Assembly: GCF_021290385.1 (NCBI RefSeq)
Contig: NZ_CP089928.1
Span: forward strand, 1,534,501-1,598,500
Direction of reading: 5' to 3'
DNA length: 64,000 nt
Source: Microbulbifer sp. YPW16
Lineage (GTDB): Bacteria; Pseudomonadota; Gammaproteobacteria; Pseudomonadales; Cellvibrionaceae
Part shown: positions 24,988-34,900 of the stretch, piece after piece
Numbering within the stretch: the stretch's first letter is position 1
How the letters are laid out: every line of letters begins with the position of its first letter
Translations under genes and position numbers: made by a program
The notes under the pieces: model-generated
What the model saw: only the letters and a program-made list of their open reading frames with translations
Databases searched by the model: none
What the model was told of the DNA's origin: nothing

Positions 24988-26241
24988 TCAGTCACTGGCG
25001 ACGCCGGCGCGGGCGAGCATGGCCTGCAAAAGGACATTGCAGCCCTTCTCCAGGTGATCCGGTTCGGCGGATTCCGCCTCGTTGTGCGACAGGCCGCCGG
25101 CACAGGGGACAAAGATCATCGATACCGGGGCCACGCGGGAAACGTATACCGAGTCGTGCCCTGCCCCGGACACCATCCTGCGGTGACTGTAACCGAGCCC
25201 TTCCACCGCGGTGTTAACCGCGTCGATACATTGCGGGTCGAACGCCACCGGCGGGGAATGCCACTCATCGCGGATTTCGATCCCGCAGCCGGTGGCTTCC
25301 TGTAATTCCTGCGCCACCCGGTGCAGGGACTGGTGCAGGTGCTCGAGTCCCTCCGGTTGGGGATGACGCAAATCCAGCGCCAACACCACCTTTTCCGGGA
25401 CGGTATTGCGGCTGCCCGGCTCTGCGCGCAGGTCGCCGCAGGTCATCCGCGCCTCGTCACTGTAAGCCTTAACCTCGCCATAGAGGCGCTCGCACAGCTG
25501 TGACAACGCCTGTACCGGGTCTCGGCGGTCCGCCATGGGCGTGGGTCCGGCGTGGCACGGCGTGCCATGGAAGGTAACGTCATACCAGCGGATGCCCTGG
25601 ACCCCGGTCACCACCCCGATGACCTGGTCCTCCTTCTCCAGGATCGGGCCCTGCTCGATATGCGCCTCGAACGCCGCGGTAATAGGGAAGGGTTCCGCCG
25701 GCTGGTCTCCCAGGTACCCGATGCGCTCCAGCTCGGCACCGATGGTCCTGCCGTTCTTGTCCTCGCGGCCGTGGCCGTAGTCGAGGCTGAACTCCCCGCA
25801 CCAGACCCCGGAGCCGATCATGGCAGGCGAGAAGCGCGCCCCCTCTTCGTTGGTCCACACCACCACTTCCAGGGGCGCGCGTGTCTGTAGTCCATGTTGT
25901 TCCAGGGTCCGCATCACCTCCAGTCCGGCGAGGACACCAAAGACACCGTCGTACTTGCCTCCGGTGGGCTGGGTGTCCAGGTGGGAGCCGGTGATCACCG
26001 GTGGCAAGTCCGGGTCAGAGCCCGGCCGCCGGGCAAAGATATTGCCCATGCGGTCCACCCGGATCTCACAGCCGGCCTCGCGGCACCATTCGGTGAACAG
26101 GTCACGACCGGCCCTGTCCTCGTCGGTTAGTGCCTGGCGGTTGCAGCCACCGGCCGGTGTGGCGCCAATACGCGCCATCTCCATTAGGCTGTCCCACAGG
26201 CGGGCGCCGTCGATTCGCAGATCTTGCGCGGTGTTTTTCAT
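24988..26241 (-). CDS. M20-family amidase, hydantoinase/carbamoylase type (AllC/N-carbamoyl-amino-acid hydrolase-like)
   Basis: A 417-aa dinuclear-metal amidohydrolase. Metal ligands are visible: TGSHLDT (His87), GGKYDGVFG (Asp98), NEEGARF (Glu132-Glu133) and a C-terminal LSHNEAE His. The dimerisation-domain motif TPCHAGPTPM is characteristic of the allantoate amidohydrolase/beta-ureidopropionase/L-N-carbamoylase branch. Such enzymes remove a carbamoyl group as CO2 and NH3. Together with the downstream deiminase it could form a two-step guanidino-degrading route. It is divergent from kynA, 130 bp away. Confidence 0.92.
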   Translation of the reverse strand: MKNTAQDLRIDGARLWDSLMEMARIGATPAGGCNRQALTDEDRAGRDLFTEWCREAGCEIRVDRMGNIFARRPGSDPDLPPVITGSHLDTQPTGGKYDGVFGVLAGLEVMRTLEQHGLQTRAPLEVVVWTNEEGARFSPAMIGSGVWCGEFSLDYGHGREDKNGRTIGAELERIGYLGDQPAEPFPITAAFEAHIEQGPILEKEDQVIGVVTGVQGIRWYDVTFHGTPCHAGPTPMADRRDPVQALSQLCERLYGEVKAYSDEARMTCGDLRAEPGSRNTVPEKVVLALDLRHPQPEGLEHLHQSLHRVAQELQEATGCGIEIRDEWHSPPVAFDPQCIDAVNTAVEGLGYSHRRMVSGAGHDSVYVSRVAPVSMIFVPCAGGLSHNEAESAEPDHLEKGCNVLLQAMLARAGVASD

Positions 26242-26371
26242 TCGAGTCGCTCCAGACCTTATAATGTGTCTAATATTACGCTTTTTCCCGCAATTTTAGT
26301 TTTGATCTGCGGCGCATAAAGAAAGCAAAGTTTCGCCGTTGATCAAAATACAGACAGGCAGTAAAGATTCC

Positions 26372-27154
26372 ATGACCGTAACCTATAGCTCTTATCTTAA
26401 AGTCGACGACCTACTCAAGTGCCAGCAGCCGCTTTCCGACGGCCCCGAGCACGATGAAATGCTGTTTATTGTGATCCACCAGAGTTATGAGCTGTGGTTC
26501 AAGCAGTTGCTGCACGAGCTGGACTTCCTGATGGGCCTTTTCAATGCCGGGGAGAAGTACCGCGCCCTGCATACCCTGAAGCGGGTGGATGCCATCTACC
26601 GGACCCTGATCCAGCAGGTGGACATTCTCGAGACCCTCACGCCGCTGGAATTCCTCTCCTTCCGTGATCGCCTCTCCACCGCCAGTGGTTTCCAGTCGTT
26701 CCAGTTCCGGGAGCTGGAATTCGTCTACGGAGCCAAGGATGCCAAGAAACTGGAGAACTACCCCCGGGGCTCGGAGCACCGCGCCCGCCTGCAAGAGCGC
26801 CTCGAGGCCCCAACATTGTGGGATGCCTTCGTGACTTTCCTTGCCAAGGAGGGGCATTCAATTCCAGAGAGCGTGCTCAAGCGGGACTTCAGCCAGGTGG
26901 CAGAACCCTCCAGTGCGGTGCAGAAGGTGCTGATCGATGTCTATCGCAACGACCCGCTGGTAGGCGAGATCTGTGAAGCACTGGTGGATATCGACACATC
27001 CCTCCAGCAGTGGCGCTACCGCCACGTAAAGATGGTGGAGCGGACCATCGGCGCGAAGATGGGCACCGGCGGTTCGAGCGGGGTGGGCTACCTGCAGAGC
27101 ACCCTGTTCCGGCCGGTATTCCCGGACCTGTGGGCAATTCGCTCCGAGTTCTAG
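26372..27154 (+). CDS. kynA: Tryptophan 2,3-dioxygenase
   Basis: A 260-aa heme enzyme that opens the indole ring of L-tryptophan to N-formylkynurenine, the first step of the kynurenine pathway. HDEMLFIVIHQSYELWFKQL contains the substrate-contacting His36. The proximal heme ligand is His218 in YRHVKMVERTIG, and GTGGSSGVGYL follows. ATG 26372 (MTVTYSSYLK) is chosen over an upstream TTG at 26339, as the family starts near here. No kynB or kynU is next to it. Confidence 0.96.
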   Translation: MTVTYSSYLKVDDLLKCQQPLSDGPEHDEMLFIVIHQSYELWFKQLLHELDFLMGLFNAGEKYRALHTLKRVDAIYRTLIQQVDILETLTPLEFLSFRDRLSTASGFQSFQFRELEFVYGAKDAKKLENYPRGSEHRARLQERLEAPTLWDAFVTFLAKEGHSIPESVLKRDFSQVAEPSSAVQKVLIDVYRNDPLVGEICEALVDIDTSLQQWRYRHVKMVERTIGAKMGTGGSSGVGYLQSTLFRPVFPDLWAIRSEF

Positions 27155-27223
27155 TCCCGGCCGGGCAAGCCGGCGCTGCGGCGCCGGACAACCGCAGCGC
27201 TGCCCCGGGCAACTGCCAGGCAT

Positions 27224-27252
27224 AAAAAAAGCCAGCATAAGCTGGCTTTTTG
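27224..27252. terminator. Bidirectional terminator between kynA and exbD
   Basis: AAAAAGCCAGC-ATAA-GCTGGCTTTTT: an 11-bp stem with A- and T-runs on both sides, serving the convergent kynA and exbD transcripts. Confidence 0.9.
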
Positions 27253-27287
27253 CTTTCCGGAGCAACTCCGGACAGTGAACCGGGACC

Positions 27288-27710
27288 TCAGTCCTCGAAC
27301 GGTACCAGGGAAACCTGGATACCGGCATTCACTTCCTTGGCCGCGTCCGCGATGGTGACGTAGGTGTCGGCACTGGACTTGTTGTGCGCGCGTACAATCA
27401 CAATCGCCTGCGGGTTCTCGGCGAACAGCTGGGCGATACGGGCACGGACAGCGCGGGAGTCAACACGGCTGGCGCCCATATAGATGTCGTCGTTGGCATC
27501 CACGGTCAGCAGGATGTTCTGCTTGTCGGGATCCGGCGGAGTCTGTTCTGTCTCATTCGGATCGGGCACGTTCACATCCAGCGCCTTTTCCTTCACAAAG
27601 GACGCCGTCACGATAAAGAAGATCAGCATGATGAACACAACGTCCAGCATGGGCGTCAGGTCGATATCTGCTTTTTCCTCTTCTACGGCCTTACCGCGTC
27701 GTCTACTCAT
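27288..27710 (-). CDS. exbD: ExbD/TolR family biopolymer transport protein
   Basis: A 140-aa inner-membrane protein with one N-terminal transmembrane helix. The helix LTPMLDVVFIMLIFFIVTAS carries the conserved Asp that couples the proton gradient to TonB or TolA. The periplasmic domain ends VNAGIQVSLVPF. No exbB/tolQ is adjacent, so it is an orphan in this window and presumably works with a motor protein encoded elsewhere. Confidence 0.93.
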   Translation of the reverse strand: MSRRRGKAVEEEKADIDLTPMLDVVFIMLIFFIVTASFVKEKALDVNVPDPNETEQTPPDPDKQNILLTVDANDDIYMGASRVDSRAVRARIAQLFAENPQAIVIVRAHNKSSADTYVTIADAAKEVNAGIQVSLVPFED

Positions 27711-27894
27711 AAAACACCGTACAATTATCTAATGCGAATGGCGCCGGATTGACCGGTCTGATCAGGGGGGCAAGATTGCCGCGAAATGCCCATCTTTGCA
27801 AGTGAAACCTTCACCGTAAGGAAAATATCCTTTTGAATCAAGCGCTTAAGGTCTATTCCAGGCAGGCAAAAGCATTTTTTGGGTAAAAATTGCA

Positions 27895-28347
27895 CTATCG
27901 GGTCGACAGGTAGCTTTCGTAGTCCGGAACCTCGCGCTCAAAGCTGGTATCCATCAGGGCGGACTGGACCATCATATCGGCACTGCTCGAGTTACAGGCC
28001 ACCGGGATATTCCACACCGCGGCGATCCGCAGTAGTGCCTTGACGTCCGGGTCATGGGGCATGGGCTCGAACGGGTCCCAGAAAAACACCAGCACGTCGA
28101 TCTCCCCCTGGCAGATCTTCGCCCCCAGTTGCTGGTCCCCCCCCAGGGGGCCGCTGAACAGGCGCTCAACCGGCAGACCGGTGGCGGACTCGATCTTCGC
28201 CCCGGTAGTCCCGGTGCCGAGCAGCTCGTGCTGCTCCAGCAGTGCCCTGTGACGGTTGCACCAGTCGATCAGTGCCTGCTTGCGATTGTCGTGGGCGACC
28301 AGGGCCACCCGTTTCCTGGCCGGGAGGGGTTGGGCAATAAACTGCAT
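27895..28347 (-). CDS. mgsA: Methylglyoxal synthase
   Basis: A 150-aa enzyme converting dihydroxyacetone phosphate to methylglyoxal and phosphate, a bypass used when phosphate is low or sugar phosphate accumulates. The active-site residues match E. coli numbering: HDN 19-21, Asp71 in GGDQQ, His98 and Asp101 in PHDPD. SGPLGGDQQLGAKI is the family signature. It is a single gene. Confidence 0.96.
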   Translation of the reverse strand: MQFIAQPLPARKRVALVAHDNRKQALIDWCNRHRALLEQHELLGTGTTGAKIESATGLPVERLFSGPLGGDQQLGAKICQGEIDVLVFFWDPFEPMPHDPDVKALLRIAAVWNIPVACNSSSADMMVQSALMDTSFEREVPDYESYLSTR

Positions 28348-28551
28348 CTTATATAGTGTCTCTTATTGGTCGGTAGCGGCTTGGAACCGGGGCCGGCCGT
28401 AGCGAGGCCCGGGCCAGGGTTGATTTACGCAATTTTGGCAGCGCGACACAAGCCTTCCCCCGAAGGCCGGTTCATCCCCCCCCCGACGAAAGCGTGCTGC
28501 CCGGTTATACTGCGCTACCACTCAAATATCGAAATCAGGAGGTGATCGCAT

Positions 28552-28956
28552 ATGAGCGTTGGTGCCTGGGAGCCGGAAGACACGGCAAGCAACAGCGATG
28601 CACAAGTCGCCATAGACCGCGCGCAACTGGAAAGGTTTATCGACGCGGTGCGGGACAACAACCAGTTGCCAGGCCCGCTGGGCCAGGATGACCTGGCTGC
28701 ATCGGCCCTGATGCGGCTGCCGGCCGGCCAGTGGCTGGAAGCCTGCGAATCCCTCGACAATGAACAGGTGTGGAACCTGATCCGCTTCTTTACCCTGGCC
28801 GAGATGCAACTGTCGGGCTGGGATGGCGGCGCCGAGTCGCCCGTGATTCCACTGGCAAAGTCCCTGCGCCGGCGCAAGGCCGCACTCGATCGCGAGCAGT
28901 TGCTGTGGATTCGCGAGCACTCAGACAACCGCTACCTTCCCTACGGCCCCCTTTAA
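28552..28956 (+). CDS. Hypothetical protein (134 aa) with a consensus RBS
   Basis: A soluble helical protein, starting MSVGAWEPEDTASNSDAQVA, with WNLIRFFTLAEMQLSGWDGG in the middle and an Arg-rich helix near the end. The Shine-Dalgarno AGGAGGTGAT is almost perfect and sits 6-7 bp before the ATG, so the gene is clearly expressed. I do not recognise the family with certainty. It stands alone, divergent from mgsA. Confidence 0.78.
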   Translation: MSVGAWEPEDTASNSDAQVAIDRAQLERFIDAVRDNNQLPGPLGQDDLAASALMRLPAGQWLEACESLDNEQVWNLIRFFTLAEMQLSGWDGGAESPVIPLAKSLRRRKAALDREQLLWIREHSDNRYLPYGPL

Positions 28957-29027
28957 CCTGCCGCCCTGGTGCCATCCCCTGGCAACAGGGACGGTGACGG
29001 CGACTGTCGACAGGCGTGCGGCCTGGC

Positions 29028-29891
29028 TCAGTCGCCGAGGCGCGACAGCTGGCTGCGCAGCAATTGGACGGGCGCTGGCTTGCGATAATTATCCGGGACA
29101 AATCGCCACAGCACATAGCCATCCCGGTCAAGCAGCCAACAGGATGGCCTGGCCGCACCTATCCCGGCCCGCCAGCGGCGCCCCGCACGCTTCACGCCAA
29201 AGATCCTCACCCACAGGGGCACCGCCCCGGCCTCTATCCAGGCCTGGTTTTCCCGAGCCACAATGTCCAGGCTGAGATAGCCCTGCCGCCTCCCGTTCGG
29301 GGGGCGGGGGGCGGACCAGTGCTCTTCCGGTTCGGCTGATGCCAGCAACAGCATCGCATCGTGTTTTTCCAGTGCCGGCGCCAGGCTGGACACTTCCGCG
29401 AGCGATTCCCGGCTACTGGCACAGAAGCTTCCCCGCAGCACTACCAATAGCACGCCGGAAACATTCTGTTGCCGCAGGTAATCAGAAATCTCTAATTTTT
29501 TGCCATCGGCGGTTACCAGCGGGGGGAATTTCGCTCCGGGCTCCGGCAGGGGGGGATGCTGAAGCGAGGAAAAATGGAAAAGGTACAGCAGCACCAGGCC
29601 CAGGTTAAGCAGCGCCAAGTACAGGGCATTTCCAATTTCCCTGTCGGTAAGTAATACAACTGCCAACCCTGACAAAACTACCGTCAGTCCCGCCGATTCG
29701 CGCTCGTCTGCCCTGAATTTTTCTGGCCGCCAGTAGCGCAACAATAACCAGCCGGGCAGGCCCCAGCCACTGAGAAATGTTCCCAGCCAGGCCAGTTTTC
29801 CACTGGCAATCCACTGGTCGATTGCAAAAAAACCGCAGCCCCAGAGCCAGGCAAACGCGATAAAAGTAAAAAATCCCTTAAATTTAGCCAT
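29028..29891 (-). CDS. Membrane-anchored thioredoxin/AhpC-like protein
   Basis: A 287-aa protein. The first 110 residues hold about three hydrophobic segments (FIAFAWLWGCGFFAI; LTVVLSGLAVVLL; YLALLNLGLVLLYLF). The rest resembles a redoxin domain: FPPLVTADGKKLEIS, then LLVVLRGSFCASSRESLAEV with a single Cys at the peroxidatic position of AhpC/TSA proteins, and PSCWLLDRDGYVLWRF. It may be an inner-membrane-bound peroxiredoxin-like protein. The usual PxxxTxxC motif is altered, so catalysis is uncertain. It is divergent from the histone-H1-like gene. Confidence 0.7.
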   Translation of the reverse strand: MAKFKGFFTFIAFAWLWGCGFFAIDQWIASGKLAWLGTFLSGWGLPGWLLLRYWRPEKFRADERESAGLTVVLSGLAVVLLTDREIGNALYLALLNLGLVLLYLFHFSSLQHPPLPEPGAKFPPLVTADGKKLEISDYLRQQNVSGVLLVVLRGSFCASSRESLAEVSSLAPALEKHDAMLLLASAEPEEHWSAPRPPNGRRQGYLSLDIVARENQAWIEAGAVPLWVRIFGVKRAGRRWRAGIGAARPSCWLLDRDGYVLWRFVPDNYRKPAPVQLLRSQLSRLGD

Positions 29892-29999
29892 AAAAGGTCA
29901 TATTGGCCCAAAAACACTTGCAATTGATTATATAAATACGCTGCAATTAGCGCGATGAAATTCTTTCGTCCAAAACAAATTTAATTACAGGGATATTTT

Positions 30000-30821
30000 A
30001 TGGCTGCAAGTAAAAAATCTGCCGGTTCGGTCAGTGATGTTACCAAGCTGCAAGCGGAACTGACTTCACTGAAATCAAAACTGGATAAAGCCCGCGAAAA
30101 GCAGGAGAAGGACGCGGCAAAAGCTGCCGACAAGCTGGCCAAGGACGCTGAGAAAGCGGCCAAGAAAGCTGCTGCGGCCCAGAACAAGCTGAAAACAGTC
30201 CGCGCCAAGAAAAAGACCGCGGCCCAGAAAGCCCAGCTGGCCACGGCCCGCTCTGCGGCAACAGCGGCCAAGAAGGCCGCCGACAACGCCAAGGCGGCAG
30301 CCAAAGAGGCCAAGACCCAGCTCGCTGCCATCAAGGAAGACAACAAGATGGCGGCCAAGGTGGCCAAGGCTGTAGCGAAGGAAGAGGCCGCCATTACCAA
30401 GAAGCTCGCCGCTGAGGCCAAGAAGAAGGCCGCCGCCGAGGCCAAGAAGGCAGCAGCTGCTGCCAAGAAGAAGGCTGCTGCAGAGAAGAAGAAGGCCGCC
30501 GCTGCTGCCAAGAAGAAGGCTGCTGCAGAGAAGAAGAAGGCCGCCGCCGCCAAGAAGAAAGCTGCTGCAAAGGCCAAGAAGGCCGCCGCCAAGGCCAAGA
30601 CCAAGGCCAAAACTGCCGCCAAAAAAGGTCCTGGCCGCCCGAAGAAGGCTGCTACCAAGAAGGCTGCCACCAAAAAAGCAGCGACCAAGAAGAAGGCCAC
30701 TGCCAAGCGCGGTCCCGGTCGCCCGAAGAAAGCCGCAGCCAAGAAGACTGCAGCTAAAAAAACTGCCACCAAAAAGACTGGCGCCAAGCGCGGCCCGGGC
30801 CGTCCGCCCAAGTCCAAGTAA
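30000..30821 (+). CDS. Histone H1-like, Lys/Ala-rich DNA-binding protein (AlgP-like)
   Basis: A 273-aa very basic protein. Residues 1-130 form a likely coiled coil (VTKLQAELTSLKSKLDKARE). Residues 130-205 are KKAAA-type repeats. The tail has three GPGRP motifs (about residues 210, 238 and 265), the core of AT-hook motifs that bind the minor groove. Pseudomonas AlgP and bacterial H1-like proteins have the same composition. It probably compacts DNA. The repeats are near-identical at DNA level, so length variation between strains is likely. A strong terminator follows. Confidence 0.88.
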   Translation: MAASKKSAGSVSDVTKLQAELTSLKSKLDKAREKQEKDAAKAADKLAKDAEKAAKKAAAAQNKLKTVRAKKKTAAQKAQLATARSAATAAKKAADNAKAAAKEAKTQLAAIKEDNKMAAKVAKAVAKEEAAITKKLAAEAKKKAAAEAKKAAAAAKKKAAAEKKKAAAAAKKKAAAEKKKAAAAKKKAAAKAKKAAAKAKTKAKTAAKKGPGRPKKAATKKAATKKAATKKKATAKRGPGRPKKAAAKKTAAKKTATKKTGAKRGPGRPPKSK

Positions 30822-30859
30822 GGCAGACTACGGCACGCCGTCGCCGGCCTGCCCGCAAT

Positions 30860-30894
30860 GCAAAACCCCGGCCACAGGCCGGGGTTTTGCTTTT
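30860..30894. terminator. Bidirectional terminator after the H1-like gene
   Basis: GCAAAACCCCGGCC-ACA-GGCCGGGGTTTTGC, a perfect 14-bp stem followed by TTTT; it separates the H1-like gene from the convergent kinase gene. Confidence 0.93.
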
Positions 30895-30924
30895 CCAGTA
30901 ATGTTCGGTCGGGCTCTCAGCGCA

Positions 30925-31851
30925 CTATTGGTTCAGGCGCAACCCGCAGACCCGGTGATCGCGACCCAGCTCCAGGACGCAATCCGCCCGCCGGGGCATT
31001 TCATCCAGCAGGGTGCGGGTCACCCGCTCATAGTGCTGCACGAACCTTTCCACCTCCGCATCACTCATTCCACCACCGGTAGCCTCACGTAGCTTCTCCT
31101 CCTGCAGGCGCCGCCACTCGAGCACACTGGCCATGTCTGGCACCCGCAACATCAATAACAGGTGGAGCCGGGAAAAGAGCTCCCGGTAGGGCCCATCCAG
31201 CTGTGCGCGGACGTAGTCGCGCCAGATCCCCCGGGGATCCTCTGAGCGTTCCAGCTCGTTGACCGGAGTTTCCTGGTCCTGCCAGGGAAGCGCACCGACA
31301 CACCAGCCCTCAAACAACAGGATATCCACCGGCGAGTGCCGGCATGACCAGGTTTCCCGCGGAGCCCGGTCATCGGTGGCCTTGTCAAAGCGCGGAATTG
31401 GCACCTCCTGCCCGCCGGGCAAGCGGGTCAGGCGATCGATGGTATCTACACCCAGTTGCACATCGTGGGTGCCGGGTACGCCGCGTGTCGCCAGCAACGG
31501 ATGTACCCGGCGGGCGAGTTGCTGGCGTTCGGCGCGCGTCAGGTAAATATCATCGAGGGAAAAGCCGGCGCTCTCGATGCCCAGGGATTGCCAGACCAGC
31601 TGCAGGAAAGCGGTCAGGGTCGACTTGCCCGATCCCTGGCCACCGCATAGTCCCACCACCAGAGGGCCTCCCCTGTCGCGCTGCTGCCGGGCAAGCCATA
31701 CCGCCAGTGGCAGGTAATAGTCTTCAACAAGTTGCATGAATGCCGCAGGCAAGCGGTGCGTGGCGATAAATTGCCGGATTTCACCTTCCAGCTGTGCCTG
31801 TAGCGCCTGTGCCCGCTCCGACACCGCAGCAGGCCAGTGAGAATCCGCCAT
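30925..31851 (-). CDS. P-loop kinase, D-glycerate 3-kinase-like
   Basis: A 308-aa P-loop protein related to plant-type glycerate kinase and uridine/pantothenate kinases. The Walker A motif is GLCGGQGSGKST (residues 67-78). The segment FSLDDIYLTRAERQQLA is typical of the GLYK group, as is the later ILLFEGWCVGA. The probable reaction is phosphorylation of D-glycerate to 3-phosphoglycerate. It lies 71 bp downstream of the RND transporter gene on the same strand and could share its transcript, though no functional link is obvious. Confidence 0.85.
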   Translation of the reverse strand: MADSHWPAAVSERAQALQAQLEGEIRQFIATHRLPAAFMQLVEDYYLPLAVWLARQQRDRGGPLVVGLCGGQGSGKSTLTAFLQLVWQSLGIESAGFSLDDIYLTRAERQQLARRVHPLLATRGVPGTHDVQLGVDTIDRLTRLPGGQEVPIPRFDKATDDRAPRETWSCRHSPVDILLFEGWCVGALPWQDQETPVNELERSEDPRGIWRDYVRAQLDGPYRELFSRLHLLLMLRVPDMASVLEWRRLQEEKLREATGGGMSDAEVERFVQHYERVTRTLLDEMPRRADCVLELGRDHRVCGLRLNQ

Positions 31852-31922
31852 ATTGGATTTTCCCTATTTTATTTTCTGGCCCTGGCCGTCCCGTCCAGAG
31901 GACGGTCATCCCCTGCCGGCCT

Positions 31923-34900
31923 TTAATCCTCACCCCACTGTGCACCGCGAATAACGGGTGGCGAAAAGGCGGCAAGGCCCTCGCGAATGCGCCCCGGCAA
32001 CACCAGCATGATTGGCGTCACCACCAGCGTGAGCAGGGTGGAGAAAGTAAGGCCATAGACAATCGCACTGGCCAGTTGCACCCAGAAGGAGGCGATTACC
32101 CCGCCCACCACTATATCCCGGCCCAGCATATCGACGCTCACCCCCAGGGCCAGCGGCAACAACCCCAGGATCGTGGTGGCCGTCGTCAGGAAGACCGGGC
32201 GCAGTCGCTGCGCCGAAGCTTTCACCGCCGCCGCTGCGGGTGACAGGGCTGGCTCGTTACTGCGCACGAAATTGTAGGTATCGATCAGTACAATATTGTT
32301 GTTCACCACGATCCCGGCCAGGGCGACAATGCCGACACCGGTCATGATCACACTGAATGTGGTCTGGGTTAGCAGCAGGCCCAGCAGTACACCGATGGTG
32401 GACATAATCACCGAGGACAGTATCAACAGGGACTGGTAAAAGCTGTTGAACTGCGTCACCAGCAGGATAAACATCAGGAACAACGACAACAGGAATGCCA
32501 CCCCCAGGAAAGCCAGCGACTCATTCTGTTCCTCATCGGCACCGCGAAACAGCAATTCGACGTCCGCGGGTACCGGGTTGTCCTCGAGCCAGGCCCGGAT
32601 TTCCTTCACCTTGTCGTCGGCCAGCACGCCCTCCTCGGCATCCGCCTTGATCTGCATGCGGGTTATACCGTTGATCCGCTCGATCTTATCCACCTTGGGG
32701 CGCGCCTCGGTAGCGACAAAGCTGCTCACCGGCACTGTGCCCCCGGGTGTGTTCACCTTGAGCCGGTCCAGGGCGGCGATTCCGCGCGCCCGCTCCGGGT
32801 AACGGATGCGGATATCCACTTCCTCGTTACTGTCGTCCGGCCGGTACTCCGCCACCCGCACACCGGTGGTCACCAGTTGCACCGCGCGGCCCACCTCGGT
32901 GAGGTCGGCACCGTAGAGGGCCGCTTTCGCCCGGTCCACAGTCACTTCCCACTGGATGCCCGGCAGGGGCGCCGTATTGACGATATCCCGCAAGCCATCA
33001 AAATCGTTCTCCAGCGCGCGGTGCAGTCGCCGGGTCTCCGCCAGTAACTGGTCGTAGTCGCGACCGCGCAATTCCAGCACGATGTCCTTGCCGATCGGCG
33101 GCCCCCCCTCAAATACGTTGGCCGTCACCTTGATACCGGGGAAATTGGCGGTGCGAGCGCGCAGGTCGGCAAATATATCGCGGCTGCGCCGCTCACGTTG
33201 CTGCGCCGGGTAGAGCTCCACCAGCATATTGGCGATCTGGTCCGGGGCGCGGTCGCGATTGCCCGACAGGCCACCAGATCCCACCGCGGTATAGGCAATC
33301 CGCACCTCGGGCACCTCCAGTACAGCCTGCTCCACTTCCGCCACCAGGGCACGCTGCTCGGCAACTGACAGGTTCCCCTGTGCGCGTACCTCCACATTGC
33401 CGTACTGCTCTTCGGTATCGGTAAAAAACTCAACCCCGGCCCCGAAAGAACCATACGCAACAACAATGCCAACCAGTGTCGCCACGGCACCGAAAAAAGC
33501 CATTAGTGGCCGTCGCACAATGGCGTCCAGGGTTCGCGCAAAGGTCCCGGTAATGCCCGTGAGTTCCGTGGGTTGGCCGCTCTCCAACTGTTTCAGGTAT
33601 TGCTGGGTGCGGCTGTCCAGGTTGCCCTTGCCAAACAGGCTGCCCAGCACCGGGGCAAAGAACAGCGCATACAGCAGCGATCCTGCCAATACCGCAAAGA
33701 CAGTAACCGGCAGGTAGCGCATGAAATCGCCCACCACGCCGGGCCAGAACATGATCGGCAGGAATGCCGCCAGGGTTGTGCCGGTGGAGGCCACCACCGG
33801 CCAGAACATGCGCCGCACCGACAGGGTGTAGGCAACCCGTGCCGACATGCCCTCGGCCATTTTGCGGTCGGCGTACTCGGTGATCACGATGGAGCCATCA
33901 ATGAGCATGCCCAGCGCCAGCAGCATGCCGAACATGACCATGAAATTGAATGAAAAACCCAGGTACCAGGTGATGATCGAGCCGAACAGGAGCGAGAACG
34001 GAATCCCCAGGCCCACCAGCAGGCCCGAACGCAGCCCCAGTGCCGCCACCACGATAATCATGACCAGCAACATCGCCGTGAGGATATTGCCCTCCATCTC
34101 GCTGACCATATCGCGGGCAAACCGTGACTGGTCAAAGACAAAGTTCACTTCCACACCACGGGGCAGGCTGTCGAGCTCTGCATTGACTACCTCGCGCACG
34201 CGATCCGCCAGTGCGACCGAACTCGCGTCGTTGCGCTTTTCCACGTTGATCGCCAGGCCGGGACGCCCGTTGACGCTGGTGTAGCTGGAGGCGTCCTTGA
34301 AAGTGCGCCGCACATCCGTGACCTCACCCAGCTTGACGACACCGTCCGGGGAGGACTTTACCGGGATCTCATAGACGTCGCGGGCGGTCTCAATCAGCCC
34401 CGGCACCTTGACCGAAAAACGCCCGCGCTCGGTCATCAGTTCCCCGGCGGGAATCAGCAGGTTATTGCCCACCACGGCATTGATCAGCTGGCCACTGGTG
34501 ATCTGGTAGTGCTCGAGCCGCACCGGGTCGATGAGGGCCTCCACCACCTCTTCGCGGTTGCCGCGCAAATCCGCACTCAGGACCTCGCTGATATTCTCGA
34601 TCCGGCGCTGCAGGTATTGTGCCGTCTGCAGCAGGACCCGCTCCCCGACACCCTCGCCCGCCAGCGTCACGACGATCGCCGGAAACGGCTGTGCCGCCGC
34701 CTCCTCCACAATCGGTTCATCGGCATCCCGCGGTAGTTCCGCCTTTGCCCGGTCAACGGCATTGCGCACCTCGTCGAGCGCCTCATCGACAGGGATTGCG
34801 GTATCGAATTCCACCACCAGGTAAGCCAGGGACTCACGTGCGGTGGCAATCATTTCCTGCACACCCTCCAGCGCCCGGATTTCCTGCTCCAGCGGGCGCA

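Noticed and set aside
30420..30560. CRISPR-like or tandem-repeat array
   Set aside because: The repeats are coding KKAAA codons inside the H1-like gene, with no spacers.
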